Of a stretch of DNA of 64,000 nucleotides, positions 26,660 to 35,521 are shown one piece after another. This stretch comes from Neoalteromonas arenosi. Lineage in GTDB: Bacteria; Pseudomonadota; Gammaproteobacteria; Enterobacterales; Alteromonadaceae. A program made the position numbers and the translations under genes. The stretch covers positions 124,001-188,000 of the forward strand of contig NZ_JAUCBP010000002.1 of assembly GCF_030362855.1 (NCBI RefSeq), given 5' to 3'. How positions within the stretch are numbered: the stretch's first letter is position 1; the number at the start of each line of letters is the position of its first letter. The notes under the pieces are model-generated. The model searched no databases and was not told where the DNA came from. It worked only from the letters and a program-made list of their open reading frames with translations.

Positions 26660-27388
26660 TTATAAATCGCCATGCATGGCTTGTAATGCAGATATTGTCG
26701 CCAGAGCTGCTGTTTCGGTACGCAATATACGAGGCCCTAGGGATAAACCCAAATAACCAATCTGTTTAGCACTGTAGACCTCCTGTTCTGTAAGGCCACC
26801 TTCGGGCCCAACAAACACGCGTACTTCACTATTGGGTAATGTTAAATTTGCCATGCGTAACTCTTCGCTAGGATCAAATATGATCCGAGTTGCTGATGTT
26901 TGTGCTTTAAGCCACTCGGCTGTTGATACGGGGGCGTGTAATGTAGGTAATGTATTGCGCCCGCACTGCTCGCAGGCTGACTGAATAATTTTTTGCCATT
27001 GCTCAGATTTTTTTTGCCAACGTTCGGGCGAGAGTTTAACGGCACAACGTTGGGTGATGACTGGCGTGATCTCGCTTACTCCCAACTCTGTGGCCTTTTG
27101 CAATACCCAATCCATTCGTTCCCCTTTACTCACAGCTTGGCCCAAATGGATGCGCAAATTGGATTGCACATCAATTGATAACTTAGCGTCAATGTAGGCC
27201 TGAGCTTGACGTTTCGAGACAGATGTTAACGTCGCACTGTATTCATTCCCATCGCCGTTAAACAAAACAATTGGCGCTTCGGCGCTTAAGCGTAAAACAT
27301 TAGCAATGTAGTGCGCGACTTCTTTAGGCAATTCAATCTCGCAATCGGCAGCAAGTGTGATAGCAATATAAAAACGCGGGATACGCAT
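26660..27388 (-). CDS. rsmE: 16S rRNA m3U1498 methyltransferase
   Basis: 242 residues, SPOUT-class methyltransferase. Blocks: MRIPRFYIAI at the start, LGQAVSKGERMDWVLQKATELGVSEITPVITQRC, WQKIIQSACEQCGRNTLPTLHAP, and the SAM-binding knot VRVFVGPEGGLTEQEV followed by LSLGPRILRTETAALATISALQ. Methylates U1498 of 16S rRNA. Same strand as the GAF kinase, separated by 103 bp. Confidence 0.96.
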   Translation of the reverse strand: MRIPRFYIAITLAADCEIELPKEVAHYIANVLRLSAEAPIVLFNGDGNEYSATLTSVSKRQAQAYIDAKLSIDVQSNLRIHLGQAVSKGERMDWVLQKATELGVSEITPVITQRCAVKLSPERWQKKSEQWQKIIQSACEQCGRNTLPTLHAPVSTAEWLKAQTSATRIIFDPSEELRMANLTLPNSEVRVFVGPEGGLTEQEVYSAKQIGYLGLSLGPRILRTETAALATISALQAMHGDL

Positions 27389-27452
27389 AGTATTAAAGAC
27401 GATTAATAATTTGCGCAGAAGATATCACATGTGCGTTGACTAACACGAGCGG

Positions 27453-27478
27453 AAAAAAAAAGGCGCTTGATGCGCCTT
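27453..27478 (-). terminator. rho-independent terminator after the 60-residue membrane gene
   Basis: Read on the minus strand: stem AAGGCGC / GCGCCTT with a 5-nt loop, followed by a run of T residues (the plus-strand A-run 27453-27461). It separates the small membrane gene from rsmE. Confidence 0.85.
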
Positions 27479-27492
27479 CCTGATATTTGTCG

Positions 27493-27675
27493 TTAACTCA
27501 GTCCAACGATACTCGACGGTTCGGTGTTGTCTTGTTGTTGGCTGTTGTTGGTTTTAATGCCGTCTGACTTCAGTCCCGGTTGACGCGCATGCGGTGTGTT
27601 ACGCCCAGTGTCACGCATAAGCGAGTAAATAAGCAATAAACTAACCGAAGTAAATAAAATAGAGAGTATTAACAT
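27493..27675 (-). CDS. small single-span membrane protein
   Basis: 60 residues starting at ATG 27675 with AAAGGA upstream; an in-frame TTG two codons earlier is less likely. One N-terminal helix (LILSILFTSVSLLLIYSLM, about 2-20) is followed by a polar, Gln/Asn/Ser-rich tail. No family recognised. The ribosome site and the strong terminator immediately after it support a real gene. Confidence 0.6.
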   Translation of the reverse strand: MLILSILFTSVSLLLIYSLMRDTGRNTPHARQPGLKSDGIKTNNSQQQDNTEPSSIVGLS

Positions 27676-28021
27676 TTTCAATTCCTTTAAAAATATTATT
27701 TAAGCTGCCAAAACCTGAACTTTAGCTCAGGAAATCGGTGTGAAAGGAATATAGACAATTTTGCCAGAATTGCCAGTCAAAATGCGGTGAAAAGACTAAT
27801 TATTTTTAACCTGTTGCCGATAGGTAACAGGTTTCTACATCTTAATCCTATAAGTCAAAAAAGTTCAAAAATGCTGGAAAAAGTCAAGTTACAGTTTTGT
27901 TTTCTTTTCGGTGCACGCGTTAACTGTTTCGCATCTGCCACTGAATGAATTGACTCCTCTTGGTTTTTCCGTCATTTTGTAACTAGGTCAAAAAATGGTC
28001 TAACACACAAGGAAAATAACC
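27676..28021. other. 346-bp non-coding region between small membrane gene and mscS
   Basis: No coding frame of note. It holds a hairpin (next entry), a short dyad CCTGA/TCAGG near 27715-27732, and the divergent control regions of the 60-residue gene and mscS. Runs of A and T are frequent. A TTGACT lies near 27950 but no convincing -10 could be paired with it. Confidence 0.6.
27808..27833. repeat. 11-bp hairpin AACCTGTTGCC-gata-GGTAACAGGTT
   Basis: Arms of 11 bases (one G-T wobble) around a GATA loop in the intergenic region. It is not followed by a T-run on either strand, so it is more likely a regulatory or structural element than a terminator. Confidence 0.5.
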
Positions 28022-28840
28022 ATGTACTCCGCAGAAGAAATAGAAAACTTAGTTAATACTTATGTGATCCCATGGGGCATTAATATCGTGATGGCGATAT
28101 TGATTTATGTCATCGGTAAGATCGTGGTGAAAGTGCTGTTATCACTATTCACAAAGATCATGTCGAAGTCCAAATACGATCAGATGTTAGTCGAGTTCTT
28201 AGAATCGATACTTGGTGCAATCTTGATGTTGTTTGTCATCGTTGCATCATTGGATCAACTCGGTGTTGACACAACATCACTGGTTGCTATTTTGGGTGCG
28301 GCCGGTCTAGCCATCGGTTTGTCGCTTCAAGGTTCGCTGCAAAATTTTGCTGCAGGCGTAATGCTACTTGTCTTTAAACCTTTTCAACAAGGTAACTTTG
28401 TAGAAGCGGGCGGTACTATGGGTGTGGTGCAGTCGATCGGTATTTTCACTACCACGATGACTACACCGGATAACAAAGAAATTATCGTTCCTAATGGCGC
28501 TATTTACAGCAACAATATTACCAACTTCTCAGCCAAAGATACGCGTCGAGTCGATATGGTATTTGGTATCGGTTACGGTGATGATCTATTAAAGGCGAAG
28601 CAAATTCTCGAAGAAATGGTCAAAGAGGATGAACGCATTTTGGCCGAGCCTGCACCGCAAGTAGCGGTTTCTGAACTCGGTGACAGTAGTGTAAATTTTG
28701 TTGTTCGTCCATGGGTCGCAAGTGGCGATTTCTGGGGCGTGAAATTTGACTTCACTGAAGCGGTTAAGTTGCGTTTCGACAAAGAAGGTATTTCGATTCC
28801 ATTCCCACAAATGGATGTGCATGTACACAAAGAAGACTAG
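28022..28840 (+). CDS. mscS: small-conductance mechanosensitive channel MscS
   Basis: 272 residues, near the E. coli length of 286. Three N-terminal helices (about 15-40, 60-80, 90-115); the pore helix TM3 is LVAILGAAGLAIGLSLQGSLQNFAAGVMLLVFKPF with the alternating Gly/Ala pattern. The cytoplasmic vestibule follows (GNFVEAGGTMGVVQSIGIFTTTMTTPDNKEIIVPNGAIYSNNITNFS) and the protein ends in a short basic tail. Releases solutes at hypo-osmotic shock. ACAAGGAAAA precedes the ATG. Single gene ending at a bidirectional terminator. Confidence 0.95.
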   Translation: MYSAEEIENLVNTYVIPWGINIVMAILIYVIGKIVVKVLLSLFTKIMSKSKYDQMLVEFLESILGAILMLFVIVASLDQLGVDTTSLVAILGAAGLAIGLSLQGSLQNFAAGVMLLVFKPFQQGNFVEAGGTMGVVQSIGIFTTTMTTPDNKEIIVPNGAIYSNNITNFSAKDTRRVDMVFGIGYGDDLLKAKQILEEMVKEDERILAEPAPQVAVSELGDSSVNFVVRPWVASGDFWGVKFDFTEAVKLRFDKEGISIPFPQMDVHVHKED

Positions 28841-28853
28841 TCTGTCTTTATAC

Positions 28854-28883
28854 TAAAAAAAGCGCCCAAGGGCGCTTTTTTTA
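28854..28883. terminator. bidirectional terminator between mscS and M48 gene
   Basis: Stem AGCGCCC / GGGCGCT with an A-run before and a T-run after (T at 28876-28882), so it can end transcription from both convergent genes. The M48 stop codon overlaps its edge. Confidence 0.9.
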
Positions 28884-29672
28884 TTGTTTGCAATCGGGTC
28901 TGGAACGACTCGCTTGATAAAGCGGTGTCGCCGCCGGCAGCAATGCGGTCAAATCGTCAATGCGCGTTTGAGGCGCGGGATGAGTCGACAAGAATTCAGG
29001 TTGCCGTTGGCCCCCAGCGGCTGCTTCCATATTTTTCCACAATTCAACCGCTTCAGAGGGTTTGAATCCGGCTCTTGCCATCAGTTCCAATCCAATTTCG
29101 TCGGCTTCTGATTCATGAGTGCGACTAAATGGCAATTGAACGCCAACCTGCAGTCCCAACCCTATGGCCGCCATGATAGGACCCGAATTGGCCACTTCAT
29201 TAGCGGCCATTGTTTGTGCAACAACTTGGGAACCTACGTTAATCAGGGTACCCTGTGACATTCGCTCGTTGCCGTGATGGGCAATTACATGGCCCACTTC
29301 ATGCCCCATCACCGCAGCCAGTTGGTGCTGATTTTCAGCGACTTCTAGAAGACCCGTATAAACGCCAATTTTGCCCCCCGGTAGTGCAAAAGCATTCACT
29401 TGTGGATCGTCAAATACTACCACTTCCCATTCGCCATCAAATACCTCTGGGCCGACTTGTGCGGTGATAAAATCGGCAATACATTGCACGTATTGATTCT
29501 CTACCGGGCGGTTAGAAATCTTGATTGACTCTTTCATGCCAGCAAAGGCTTGTGCCCCCATTTGCGAGAGCTGATCATCTGAATAAAGCAATATTTGATT
29601 GCGACCGGTGGGAGATGTAGCACAACTGCTCACTAGTAGCAGCGTAGCGATTGTCATAGCTATTTTACGCAT
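28881..29672 (-). CDS. M48 family metalloprotease lipoprotein
   Basis: 263 residues. Lipobox VSSC with Cys17 after a hydrophobic signal. Zinc motif HEVGH at 124-128 within MGHEVGHVIAHHGNERMS; the third ligand is the Glu in SRTHESEADEIGLELM. NAFALPGGKIGVYTGLLEV is the conserved segment before the zinc site. Size and lipoprotein nature resemble LoiP/YcaL, periplasmic proteases acting in outer-membrane protein quality control; no C-terminal TPR as in BepA. Single gene. Confidence 0.9.
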   Translation of the reverse strand: MRKIAMTIATLLLVSSCATSPTGRNQILLYSDDQLSQMGAQAFAGMKESIKISNRPVENQYVQCIADFITAQVGPEVFDGEWEVVVFDDPQVNAFALPGGKIGVYTGLLEVAENQHQLAAVMGHEVGHVIAHHGNERMSQGTLINVGSQVVAQTMAANEVANSGPIMAAIGLGLQVGVQLPFSRTHESEADEIGLELMARAGFKPSEAVELWKNMEAAAGGQRQPEFLSTHPAPQTRIDDLTALLPAATPLYQASRSRPDCKQ

Positions 29673-29809
29673 TTCGAGCCCTTAATTATGCGAATAAACA
29701 ATACTTCATGAATATTAGCACGCGCTGAACAAACATCGTTAAGGTTATATTCAGTCTTAAACATTCATGCTGTAGATAATAACGCTCAACAGTCTAAGAG
29801 TCTTACGAA

Positions 29810-30271
29810 ATGCAAAACAACACTCTTCAGTTAGCCTCCATAATTTCAATTCTGATGTTGTTAAGTGGATGCGCGCACAGTGGTTATTATGCCAGACAAG
29901 AAGCCAATCAGTTCGTCACTGAATTTTATGCTTGGGTTGATGACATCGAAACTGTGCGCTTTGATTCAAATGTCGAAGAAAACATGCTGATTGGCGCCAC
30001 TCATGGTGCAGTTTCCTGGGGCTACTACGATTCACATGATGCCTTGCAGGGAGCAATATGGGGTGGCCTGCTAGCAGGTTTAATTACTGCGGCTATTGAG
30101 GGAGACAACGAGGGGTACGAATATCAACTGTCCGCTGTCGATGGTGATTACGTCACCGTATTGACCGATAGTCGTGATGCAGTACTAGGTGATTGTGTGA
30201 GAGTGCGAGTAGCTGAACAAGTACGGATATATCCCGTGGCTGCCGAATATTGCGTGTCTGACGTCATGTAA
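29810..30271 (+). CDS. small lipoprotein with glycine-zipper-like segment
   Basis: 153 residues. Lipobox LSGC (Cys21) after the signal. A Gly/Ala-rich central stretch, GATHGAVSWGYYDSHDALQGAIWGGLLAGLITAAIEG, resembles the glycine-zipper of SlyB-type outer-membrane lipoproteins. A beta-rich C-terminal part (VDGDYVTVLTDSRDAVLGDCVRVRVAEQVRIYPVA) contains two Cys. No specific family recognised with certainty. The ATG is at 29810; no clear ribosome site. Confidence 0.65.
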   Translation: MQNNTLQLASIISILMLLSGCAHSGYYARQEANQFVTEFYAWVDDIETVRFDSNVEENMLIGATHGAVSWGYYDSHDALQGAIWGGLLAGLITAAIEGDNEGYEYQLSAVDGDYVTVLTDSRDAVLGDCVRVRVAEQVRIYPVAAEYCVSDVM

Positions 30272-30401
30272 TTGTCATAAAAAGTCATTATTTTCTTTCG
30301 CCGCAAGACTTAATTTGCTTTAACTGTGGACTTAGTCAGCAGTATTTAGCATGATTACTTTTAACTCTGTTGGTATGGTAAAACAATTAAAAGGAAGGCA
30401 G

Positions 30402-32231
30402 ATGGCGGCTCGACAAGTATTTAAATACGGATTACTCGCTTTATTTATCTCGGCAACCCTTACCGGTTGTGGTTTAGATGGTGATGATGGTGCTCAAGGT
30501 GAACAAGGTCTGCAAGGACCTCAAGGCGATCCTGGGCAAGATGGTGCACCAGGTCAAGACGGTCAAGATGGTCAAGATGGCCAAAATGGTCAAGACGCGT
30601 CAATTGGCATTAGCATGGAAATTGTGGCTCGAGCTAGCTTAGGCGCCAGCGGCTCGGCGGAAATCGTTGATTTCCATACCGCTACCCAAACGATTTATGC
30701 AACAAATAGCGCAAACGGCACCATCGCAATTATTGATGCGAGTGGGGTGACGTCTACTGCGTTATCTGACCCAATCAACCTAACGAATTTAGCCGTTGCT
30801 ACAATCACGCTTCCAACTGAGTTTGAAGGTGTGACACTTGGGGGCGTTAACAGTCTAGCTGTTTCAGGCGATTTAATGGCTGTCGCGGTCGCCGGAGCGA
30901 CTCAAGCGGATAACGGATACGTACTGTTTTACAACGGTTTAGATGATTCTGCTCCAGCGTTATTGGATGGGGTAGAAGTCGGTAATTTGCCGGACATGGT
31001 CAAGTTTACGCCTGACGGCGGTAAAGTTGTTGTTGCCAACGAAGGTGAGCCTAACGGTGATTACAGTAATGACCCTGAAGGGAGTATTTCAGTCATCGAT
31101 ATTTTGGCCAATAATGAGCCAGAAGAGGTGGCGGACCAGGTGACGTTAGAATCACTTAATGGCACTCAGGCTGACCTTGAAGCGCAAGGTATGCACTTTC
31201 CTAATCCTACTGGCCGGACAATCAACGGTAATGCTATCACTATTACGGTAGCACAGGATCTGGAGCCAGAAGCAGTCACACTAACGAATGACACGGCCTA
31301 TGTGACGTTGCAAGAAAACAACGGCGTGTTGGTATTGGATCTCGAAGACCTGTCATTTGAAGTTGTTGGATTAGGCTTTAAAGATTGGGATGGCCTAAAT
31401 ATCGATGCCAATGAAGATGGTGCAGTAAGCTTCGGTCAGTATGAAGGTCTTTACGGTGTGTATATGCCGGATACCATTTCACATTATGAGTGGAAAGGCG
31501 CAACATTCCTAGTCACAGCCAATGAAGGTGACGCTCGTGAGTATTTCTTTGACGCGGCCGATGAAGCGGCGTGTCTTGCTGCGGGTGGTTTAGAGTTTGA
31601 TGCCGATGACGGATGTCTGGCATATACCGATGAAGTCAAAGTTGAAGACTTAACCGCTGAAGCGGGTTCATTGCTTGAATCATTGCAAATGGGTGGCGAA
31701 ATCAACGGTTTACGCGTTACCAGTGTGTTGGGCGATAGCGATGATGATGGAGAGTACGATGCTGCATACGCATACGGCTCGCGTTCCTTCACCATCTGGG
31801 ATCAGAATGGTCTAGTAGTGTATGACTCAGGTGATGACTTTGAACGCATTACGGCATCTGTTCACGGTGACCAGTTTAATAATAACGATGACGAAAATGA
31901 AAGTGACTCACGTTCGGAAAACAAAGGCCCAGAGCCAGAAGCATTAACAGTTGGCACTATCGGCAATCGCACTTACGCGTTTATCGGTTTAGAGCGTATG
32001 GGGGGCATTATGGTTTATGATGTAACTAACCCTTATGACGTGCAGTTTGCCGATTACGTGATTAATCGCGATTTAACTGAAGGCCTTACGCCAGCAGATG
32101 TGATTGGTGATTTGGCTCCTGAGAGTTTGGTCTTTGTGTCTAGTGCTGATAGTCCTACGGGGCAGCCATTGCTTATCACAGGTAATGAGGTCAGCGGAAC
32201 GGTAAGCGTTTGGGAAATTACGCCCAACTAA
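30402..32231 (+). CDS. choice-of-anchor I lipoprotein with collagen-like stalk
   Basis: 609 residues from the ATG at 30402, preceded by AAAAGGAAGGCAG; longer in-frame starts at 30351 and 30375 lack this. Lipobox LTGC (Cys23). Residues about 29-65 are Gly-X-Y triplets (GPQGDPGQDGAPGQDGQDG), a short collagen-like stalk. The body carries the choice-of-anchor I pattern: VKFTPDGGKVVVANEGEPNGDY, TFLVTANEGDAREYF and GPEPEALTVGTIGNRTYAFIGLERMGGIMVYD, typical of repeated propeller-like blades in phosphatase-like surface proteins. Acidic Asp/Glu-rich stretches such as GDSDDDGEYD may bind calcium. Probably a surface-exposed lipoprotein; no catalytic residue assigned. Followed by a strong terminator. Confidence 0.82.
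   Translation: MAARQVFKYGLLALFISATLTGCGLDGDDGAQGEQGLQGPQGDPGQDGAPGQDGQDGQDGQNGQDASIGISMEIVARASLGASGSAEIVDFHTATQTIYATNSANGTIAIIDASGVTSTALSDPINLTNLAVATITLPTEFEGVTLGGVNSLAVSGDLMAVAVAGATQADNGYVLFYNGLDDSAPALLDGVEVGNLPDMVKFTPDGGKVVVANEGEPNGDYSNDPEGSISVIDILANNEPEEVADQVTLESLNGTQADLEAQGMHFPNPTGRTINGNAITITVAQDLEPEAVTLTNDTAYVTLQENNGVLVLDLEDLSFEVVGLGFKDWDGLNIDANEDGAVSFGQYEGLYGVYMPDTISHYEWKGATFLVTANEGDAREYFFDAADEAACLAAGGLEFDADDGCLAYTDEVKVEDLTAEAGSLLESLQMGGEINGLRVTSVLGDSDDDGEYDAAYAYGSRSFTIWDQNGLVVYDSGDDFERITASVHGDQFNNNDDENESDSRSENKGPEPEALTVGTIGNRTYAFIGLERMGGIMVYDVTNPYDVQFADYVINRDLTEGLTPADVIGDLAPESLVFVSSADSPTGQPLLITGNEVSGTVSVWEITPN
30552..30596 (+). repeat. five 9-bp tandem repeats (GGTCAAGAY)
   Basis: Five consecutive 9-bp units, three or four nearly identical (GGTCAAGAC/T), encode GQD triplets of the collagen-like stalk. 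Such units can expand or contract in frame by slippage. Confidence 0.9.
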
Positions 32232-32246
32232 ATCTGTTGTAATTAT

Positions 32247-32277
32247 AAAAAAACGGCGCAGTTAGCGCCGTTTTTTT
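32247..32277 (+). terminator. rho-independent terminator
   Basis: Stem AAACGGCGC (32251-32259) / GCGCCGTTT (32265-32273) with a 5-nt loop and T residues to 32277; an A-run precedes it. Ends the choice-of-anchor I transcript. Confidence 0.9.
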
Positions 32278-32359
32278 GTTTCATGACATTAGCTGGCAAG
32301 CAATGTATTCTTGACATCATATAGTCGCCGCGAGCGACATTCTGATTTTGAGAGAGTTT

Positions 32360-33484
32360 ATGAATCAATCTGTTGTCATAAGTGGTGTGGGTGTATGGAC
32401 CCCGCCCAATAAAATTAGCAATGAAGAACTCGTCGAGTGCTACAATGCCTATGCCGACTTGTTTAACGAGCAAAATGCAGCCCAAATTGAGGCTGGGCAA
32501 ATAGCGGCGAAGCCGCACAGTAGTGCAGAGTTCATCGAAAAGGCCTCAGGTATTAAGAGTCGCTACATCTACTGCAAAGATGGAGTGCTCGATATCCATC
32601 GTATGCGTCCCAATATTCCCGAGCGCAGTGATGAAGAGTTAAGCCAACAGGCTGAGATAGCCGTTAAGGCTGCCAAGCTAGCAATCTCATCTGCAAATAT
32701 TAGCGCCTCTGAAATCGATGCTGTGATTGTAAGTTGTGCTTACACACAACGCGCTTATCCAGCTATCGCTATTGAAGTTCAAGAAGCGCTGGGTATTAAC
32801 GGCTTTGGCTTTGACATGTTAGTTGCCTGTTCGGCGGCAACATTTGGCTTGCATCGCGCTTATGAAATGATAAAAGCTGAAACTGCCAAGCGGGTCTTAG
32901 TGATCAATCCAGAATTGGTGTCACCACAGATTAATTATACTGATCGCGACAGCCATTTTATTTTTGGCGACGTAGCTACGGCAACGGTCATTGAGAGCGC
33001 GAACACTGCCTCTAGCGAACATCAATTTGAGGTGCTGGGTACTAAGGCGTTCACTGCGTACTCTAACAATATTCGCTCCAATTTTGGGTATATGTCGCAC
33101 GCGACAGATGCCGATCCTTATGGCGCAGACAAGTTGTTTCACCAAGAAGGTAGAAAGGTATTTAAAGAGGTGTGTCCTTTGGCTGCTGCTCACCTTGCGG
33201 AGCATGTTGAGTCTTGTGGTATTGCTGTTGCGGATATTCGTCGTTGGTGGTTGCATCAAGCGAATATCAATATGAACACACTGATCAGTAAAAAGCTGTT
33301 AGGGCGTTTGCCGAATCAAGACGAGGCGCCCGTAGTACTAGACACATATGCGAATACTGCTTCAGCTGGCTCCGTTATCGCGTTTGCCCTTAATCACAAG
33401 GATCTCATGACAGGCGATGCTGGGGTGTTGTGCTCTTTCGGTGCGGGTTATTCAATCGGTAGTTTGGTGCTCAAAAAATTGTGA
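32360..33484 (+). CDS. long beta-ketoacyl-ACP synthase III
   Basis: 374 residues, longer than FabH (about 317). Starts at ATG 32360 (an in-frame TTG at 32348 is possible). The thiolase-fold triad is present: Cys157 in VACSAATFGLHRAY, His299 in WWLHQANINMN and Asn332 in DTYANTASAGSV. The FIEKASGIKSRY insert and overall sequence recall the Pseudomonas aeruginosa PA3286 type of KAS III, reported to condense octanoyl-CoA with malonyl-ACP; this link is from memory. It probably primes fatty-acid or lipid synthesis with medium acyl groups. Its stop overlaps the PrsK-like start by 4 nt, an unusual regulatory partner. Confidence 0.9.
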   Translation: MNQSVVISGVGVWTPPNKISNEELVECYNAYADLFNEQNAAQIEAGQIAAKPHSSAEFIEKASGIKSRYIYCKDGVLDIHRMRPNIPERSDEELSQQAEIAVKAAKLAISSANISASEIDAVIVSCAYTQRAYPAIAIEVQEALGINGFGFDMLVACSAATFGLHRAYEMIKAETAKRVLVINPELVSPQINYTDRDSHFIFGDVATATVIESANTASSEHQFEVLGTKAFTAYSNNIRSNFGYMSHATDADPYGADKLFHQEGRKVFKEVCPLAAAHLAEHVESCGIAVADIRRWWLHQANINMNTLISKKLLGRLPNQDEAPVVLDTYANTASAGSVIAFALNHKDLMTGDAGVLCSFGAGYSIGSLVLKKL

Positions 33485-35502
33485 TTTCAGATATCGGTTA
33501 CGCGCTTGCAGGATTGTCCTATTTAATTCTGTTATTGCTTCTATTTACGGTTAAAAAAGCGGGGTTAGCCAAGTATTTACTGATTTTGGCTGCAATGGTT
33601 ACTCTGTCTTGGTCAGCTGCACATGTGTCGGTCTTGTCTGGTGAGTTAACCCTCAATCGGCTGTTGTTTATCGATACCGGCAAGCAGGTGGTGTGGCTAC
33701 TATTTTTAGCGGCTTTTTTGCGCAATGATTTCCGCAATATCTGGAACGTTCTGACGCGACCCGTTACATGGGCCATTTTAGCGTTGCCTTTGGCAGCATT
33801 ATTACTACCTATGATGATGCCAATGTCGGCGACTTGGCGTTTTCTATTGCAAACAATTATTGCACTAGAAGTACTTGTGCTCTTAGAACAAGTATACCGA
33901 CAGTCTGGCGAACAACGGTGGAACTTTAAACCTCTGGTTCTCTATCTTGGAGCGCTCAACTTGTTCGAATTTGTAACCTATGCAAACGCTACAATGGTTA
34001 CCCAGGTTGAACCGCTTTACATAGCCGCTCGTGGCTATATTTATATGGCTCTTGTTCCCTTGCTGATTATTGCTACGCGACGGATAAAACACTGGGGCAT
34101 CGATATTTTTATCTCCCGAGAGGTAGTACTACACAGCTCCTTGTTATTAGTAGCAGGTGCGTACCTGTTACTAATGGCGATGTTGGGATATGCGGTTAAA
34201 TACTTCGGCGGTAGTTGGGGGGCGACAATTCAAGTCGTGCTAATAGCACTATCGGTCGCGTTGCTGGCAACGGTATTTTTATCTCACAGCTTCCGCAATC
34301 GCTTGAAAGTTTTTATTACCAAAAACTTTTTTGCCAATCAGTTTGATTACCGACTTGAGTGGGTCAAACTCACGAAAGCGTTAAGTGTTAATTGTCAATC
34401 ATTGACCGATGTTTATCAGGCCGCGCTAAAAGGGTATCTGGGGGCGACAAATTATTCTAATGGCGCCTTGTTGAAGCGCAGTCAGCACTCGTTTAGTGTC
34501 GTTGCCCGGCAGCACTTACAGACAAATTTTTCGCCTTCACTACAAGCCAAGTTACTGCAATTTTTCAAACAAACACAATGGATTTTTGATGCTGAGGAGT
34601 ATCGTGTTAAGCCCTATAACTACGAAGGTCTAAAATTAACTGACGAAGAGCTCAATCAAGTCGAGCAGATGATCATCGTCCCAATCGGCGAAGGTGAATC
34701 GCTATGGGGAGTTGTAGTGTTATATTGTCAAGGTGATGGCTTGTTGCGTTTAAACTGGGAATTACGCGATTATTTAAATGCCGTAACGGCACAAACAGGG
34801 GATTTTATTTTACATTATGAGGCGGCAACTCAAGTTGCTGAAAATGCCCAATTCGCCGCTTTTTCGCGCATGTCTGCATTTGTTGTACACGATTTAAAAA
34901 ATGTCTTAGCTCAAATTGATTTGATCTTGTGTAATGCTCAACAGCACAAGAATAATCCTGAATTTATTGACGACACCTTTGAAACACTTGAACATACCAA
35001 GTCGAGGATGGATAAGATGTTGGCGCAATTAACTGAAAAACAGCATACTACGTCAAGGAACAAGGGGAGCCATCAGCTATCAGATATAATTGCCGATGTC
35101 ATACGCAAACGTTGCGCAAATTTATTGCCTTCCCCTGTGCTCAAGGTCGAATCAGAGCAAGCCGTGGTGGTTGATTCAGATAAGTTTGCCAATGTTATGT
35201 ACCACTTGATTAGCAATGCACAACAAGCGACTGCTGATGATGGTGTGATTGAATTGTGTCTGATCCACGATCAGGCGCAACAACTGCAAACATTGAGTAT
35301 CCGAGACAATGGTGAAGGCATGACGGATGCTTTTATTCGCGAGCGCTTATTTAAGCCGTTTGAGACAACCAAAGGTAACGCTGGGATGGGCATCGGTGTT
35401 TATGATGCGCGCAATTACCTTGAATCAATTGGTGGCTCACTTACGGTAGAGAGCGAAGTAGGGCAAGGAACTGTGTTCACGTTAAGTGTACCCACTAACT
35501 AA
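33481..35502 (+). CDS. prsK: PrsK-type sensor histidine kinase
   Basis: 673 residues, GTG start overlapping the KAS III stop. About eight N-terminal membrane helices (residues 5-280), then a GAF-like region (about 300-450) and a kinase core with His470 in FSRMSAFVVHDLKNVLAQIDLIL, N box MYHLISNAQQAT, G1 DNGEGM and G2 GNAGMGIGVYDARNYLESIGGSL. The architecture and the VHDLKN H box match PrsK of PEP-CTERM/exosortase systems. The partner PrsR-like regulator follows. No exosortase or PEP-CTERM protein appears in this window. Confidence 0.86.
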   Translation: MISDIGYALAGLSYLILLLLLFTVKKAGLAKYLLILAAMVTLSWSAAHVSVLSGELTLNRLLFIDTGKQVVWLLFLAAFLRNDFRNIWNVLTRPVTWAILALPLAALLLPMMMPMSATWRFLLQTIIALEVLVLLEQVYRQSGEQRWNFKPLVLYLGALNLFEFVTYANATMVTQVEPLYIAARGYIYMALVPLLIIATRRIKHWGIDIFISREVVLHSSLLLVAGAYLLLMAMLGYAVKYFGGSWGATIQVVLIALSVALLATVFLSHSFRNRLKVFITKNFFANQFDYRLEWVKLTKALSVNCQSLTDVYQAALKGYLGATNYSNGALLKRSQHSFSVVARQHLQTNFSPSLQAKLLQFFKQTQWIFDAEEYRVKPYNYEGLKLTDEELNQVEQMIIVPIGEGESLWGVVVLYCQGDGLLRLNWELRDYLNAVTAQTGDFILHYEAATQVAENAQFAAFSRMSAFVVHDLKNVLAQIDLILCNAQQHKNNPEFIDDTFETLEHTKSRMDKMLAQLTEKQHTTSRNKGSHQLSDIIADVIRKRCANLLPSPVLKVESEQAVVVDSDKFANVMYHLISNAQQATADDGVIELCLIHDQAQQLQTLSIRDNGEGMTDAFIRERLFKPFETTKGNAGMGIGVYDARNYLESIGGSLTVESEVGQGTVFTLSVPTN

Positions 35503-35521
35503 GAAGAGAGATATCAGCAGC

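Noticed and set aside
27676-28021. Possible riboswitch upstream of mscS
   Set aside because: One hairpin is clear, but no known aptamer pattern, no terminator/antiterminator pair and no ligand-linked gene downstream.
30552-30596. Short tandem repeats as a possible CRISPR or repeat array
   Set aside because: Units are 9 bp, contiguous and in frame, coding Gly-Gln-Asp triplets; there are no spacers.
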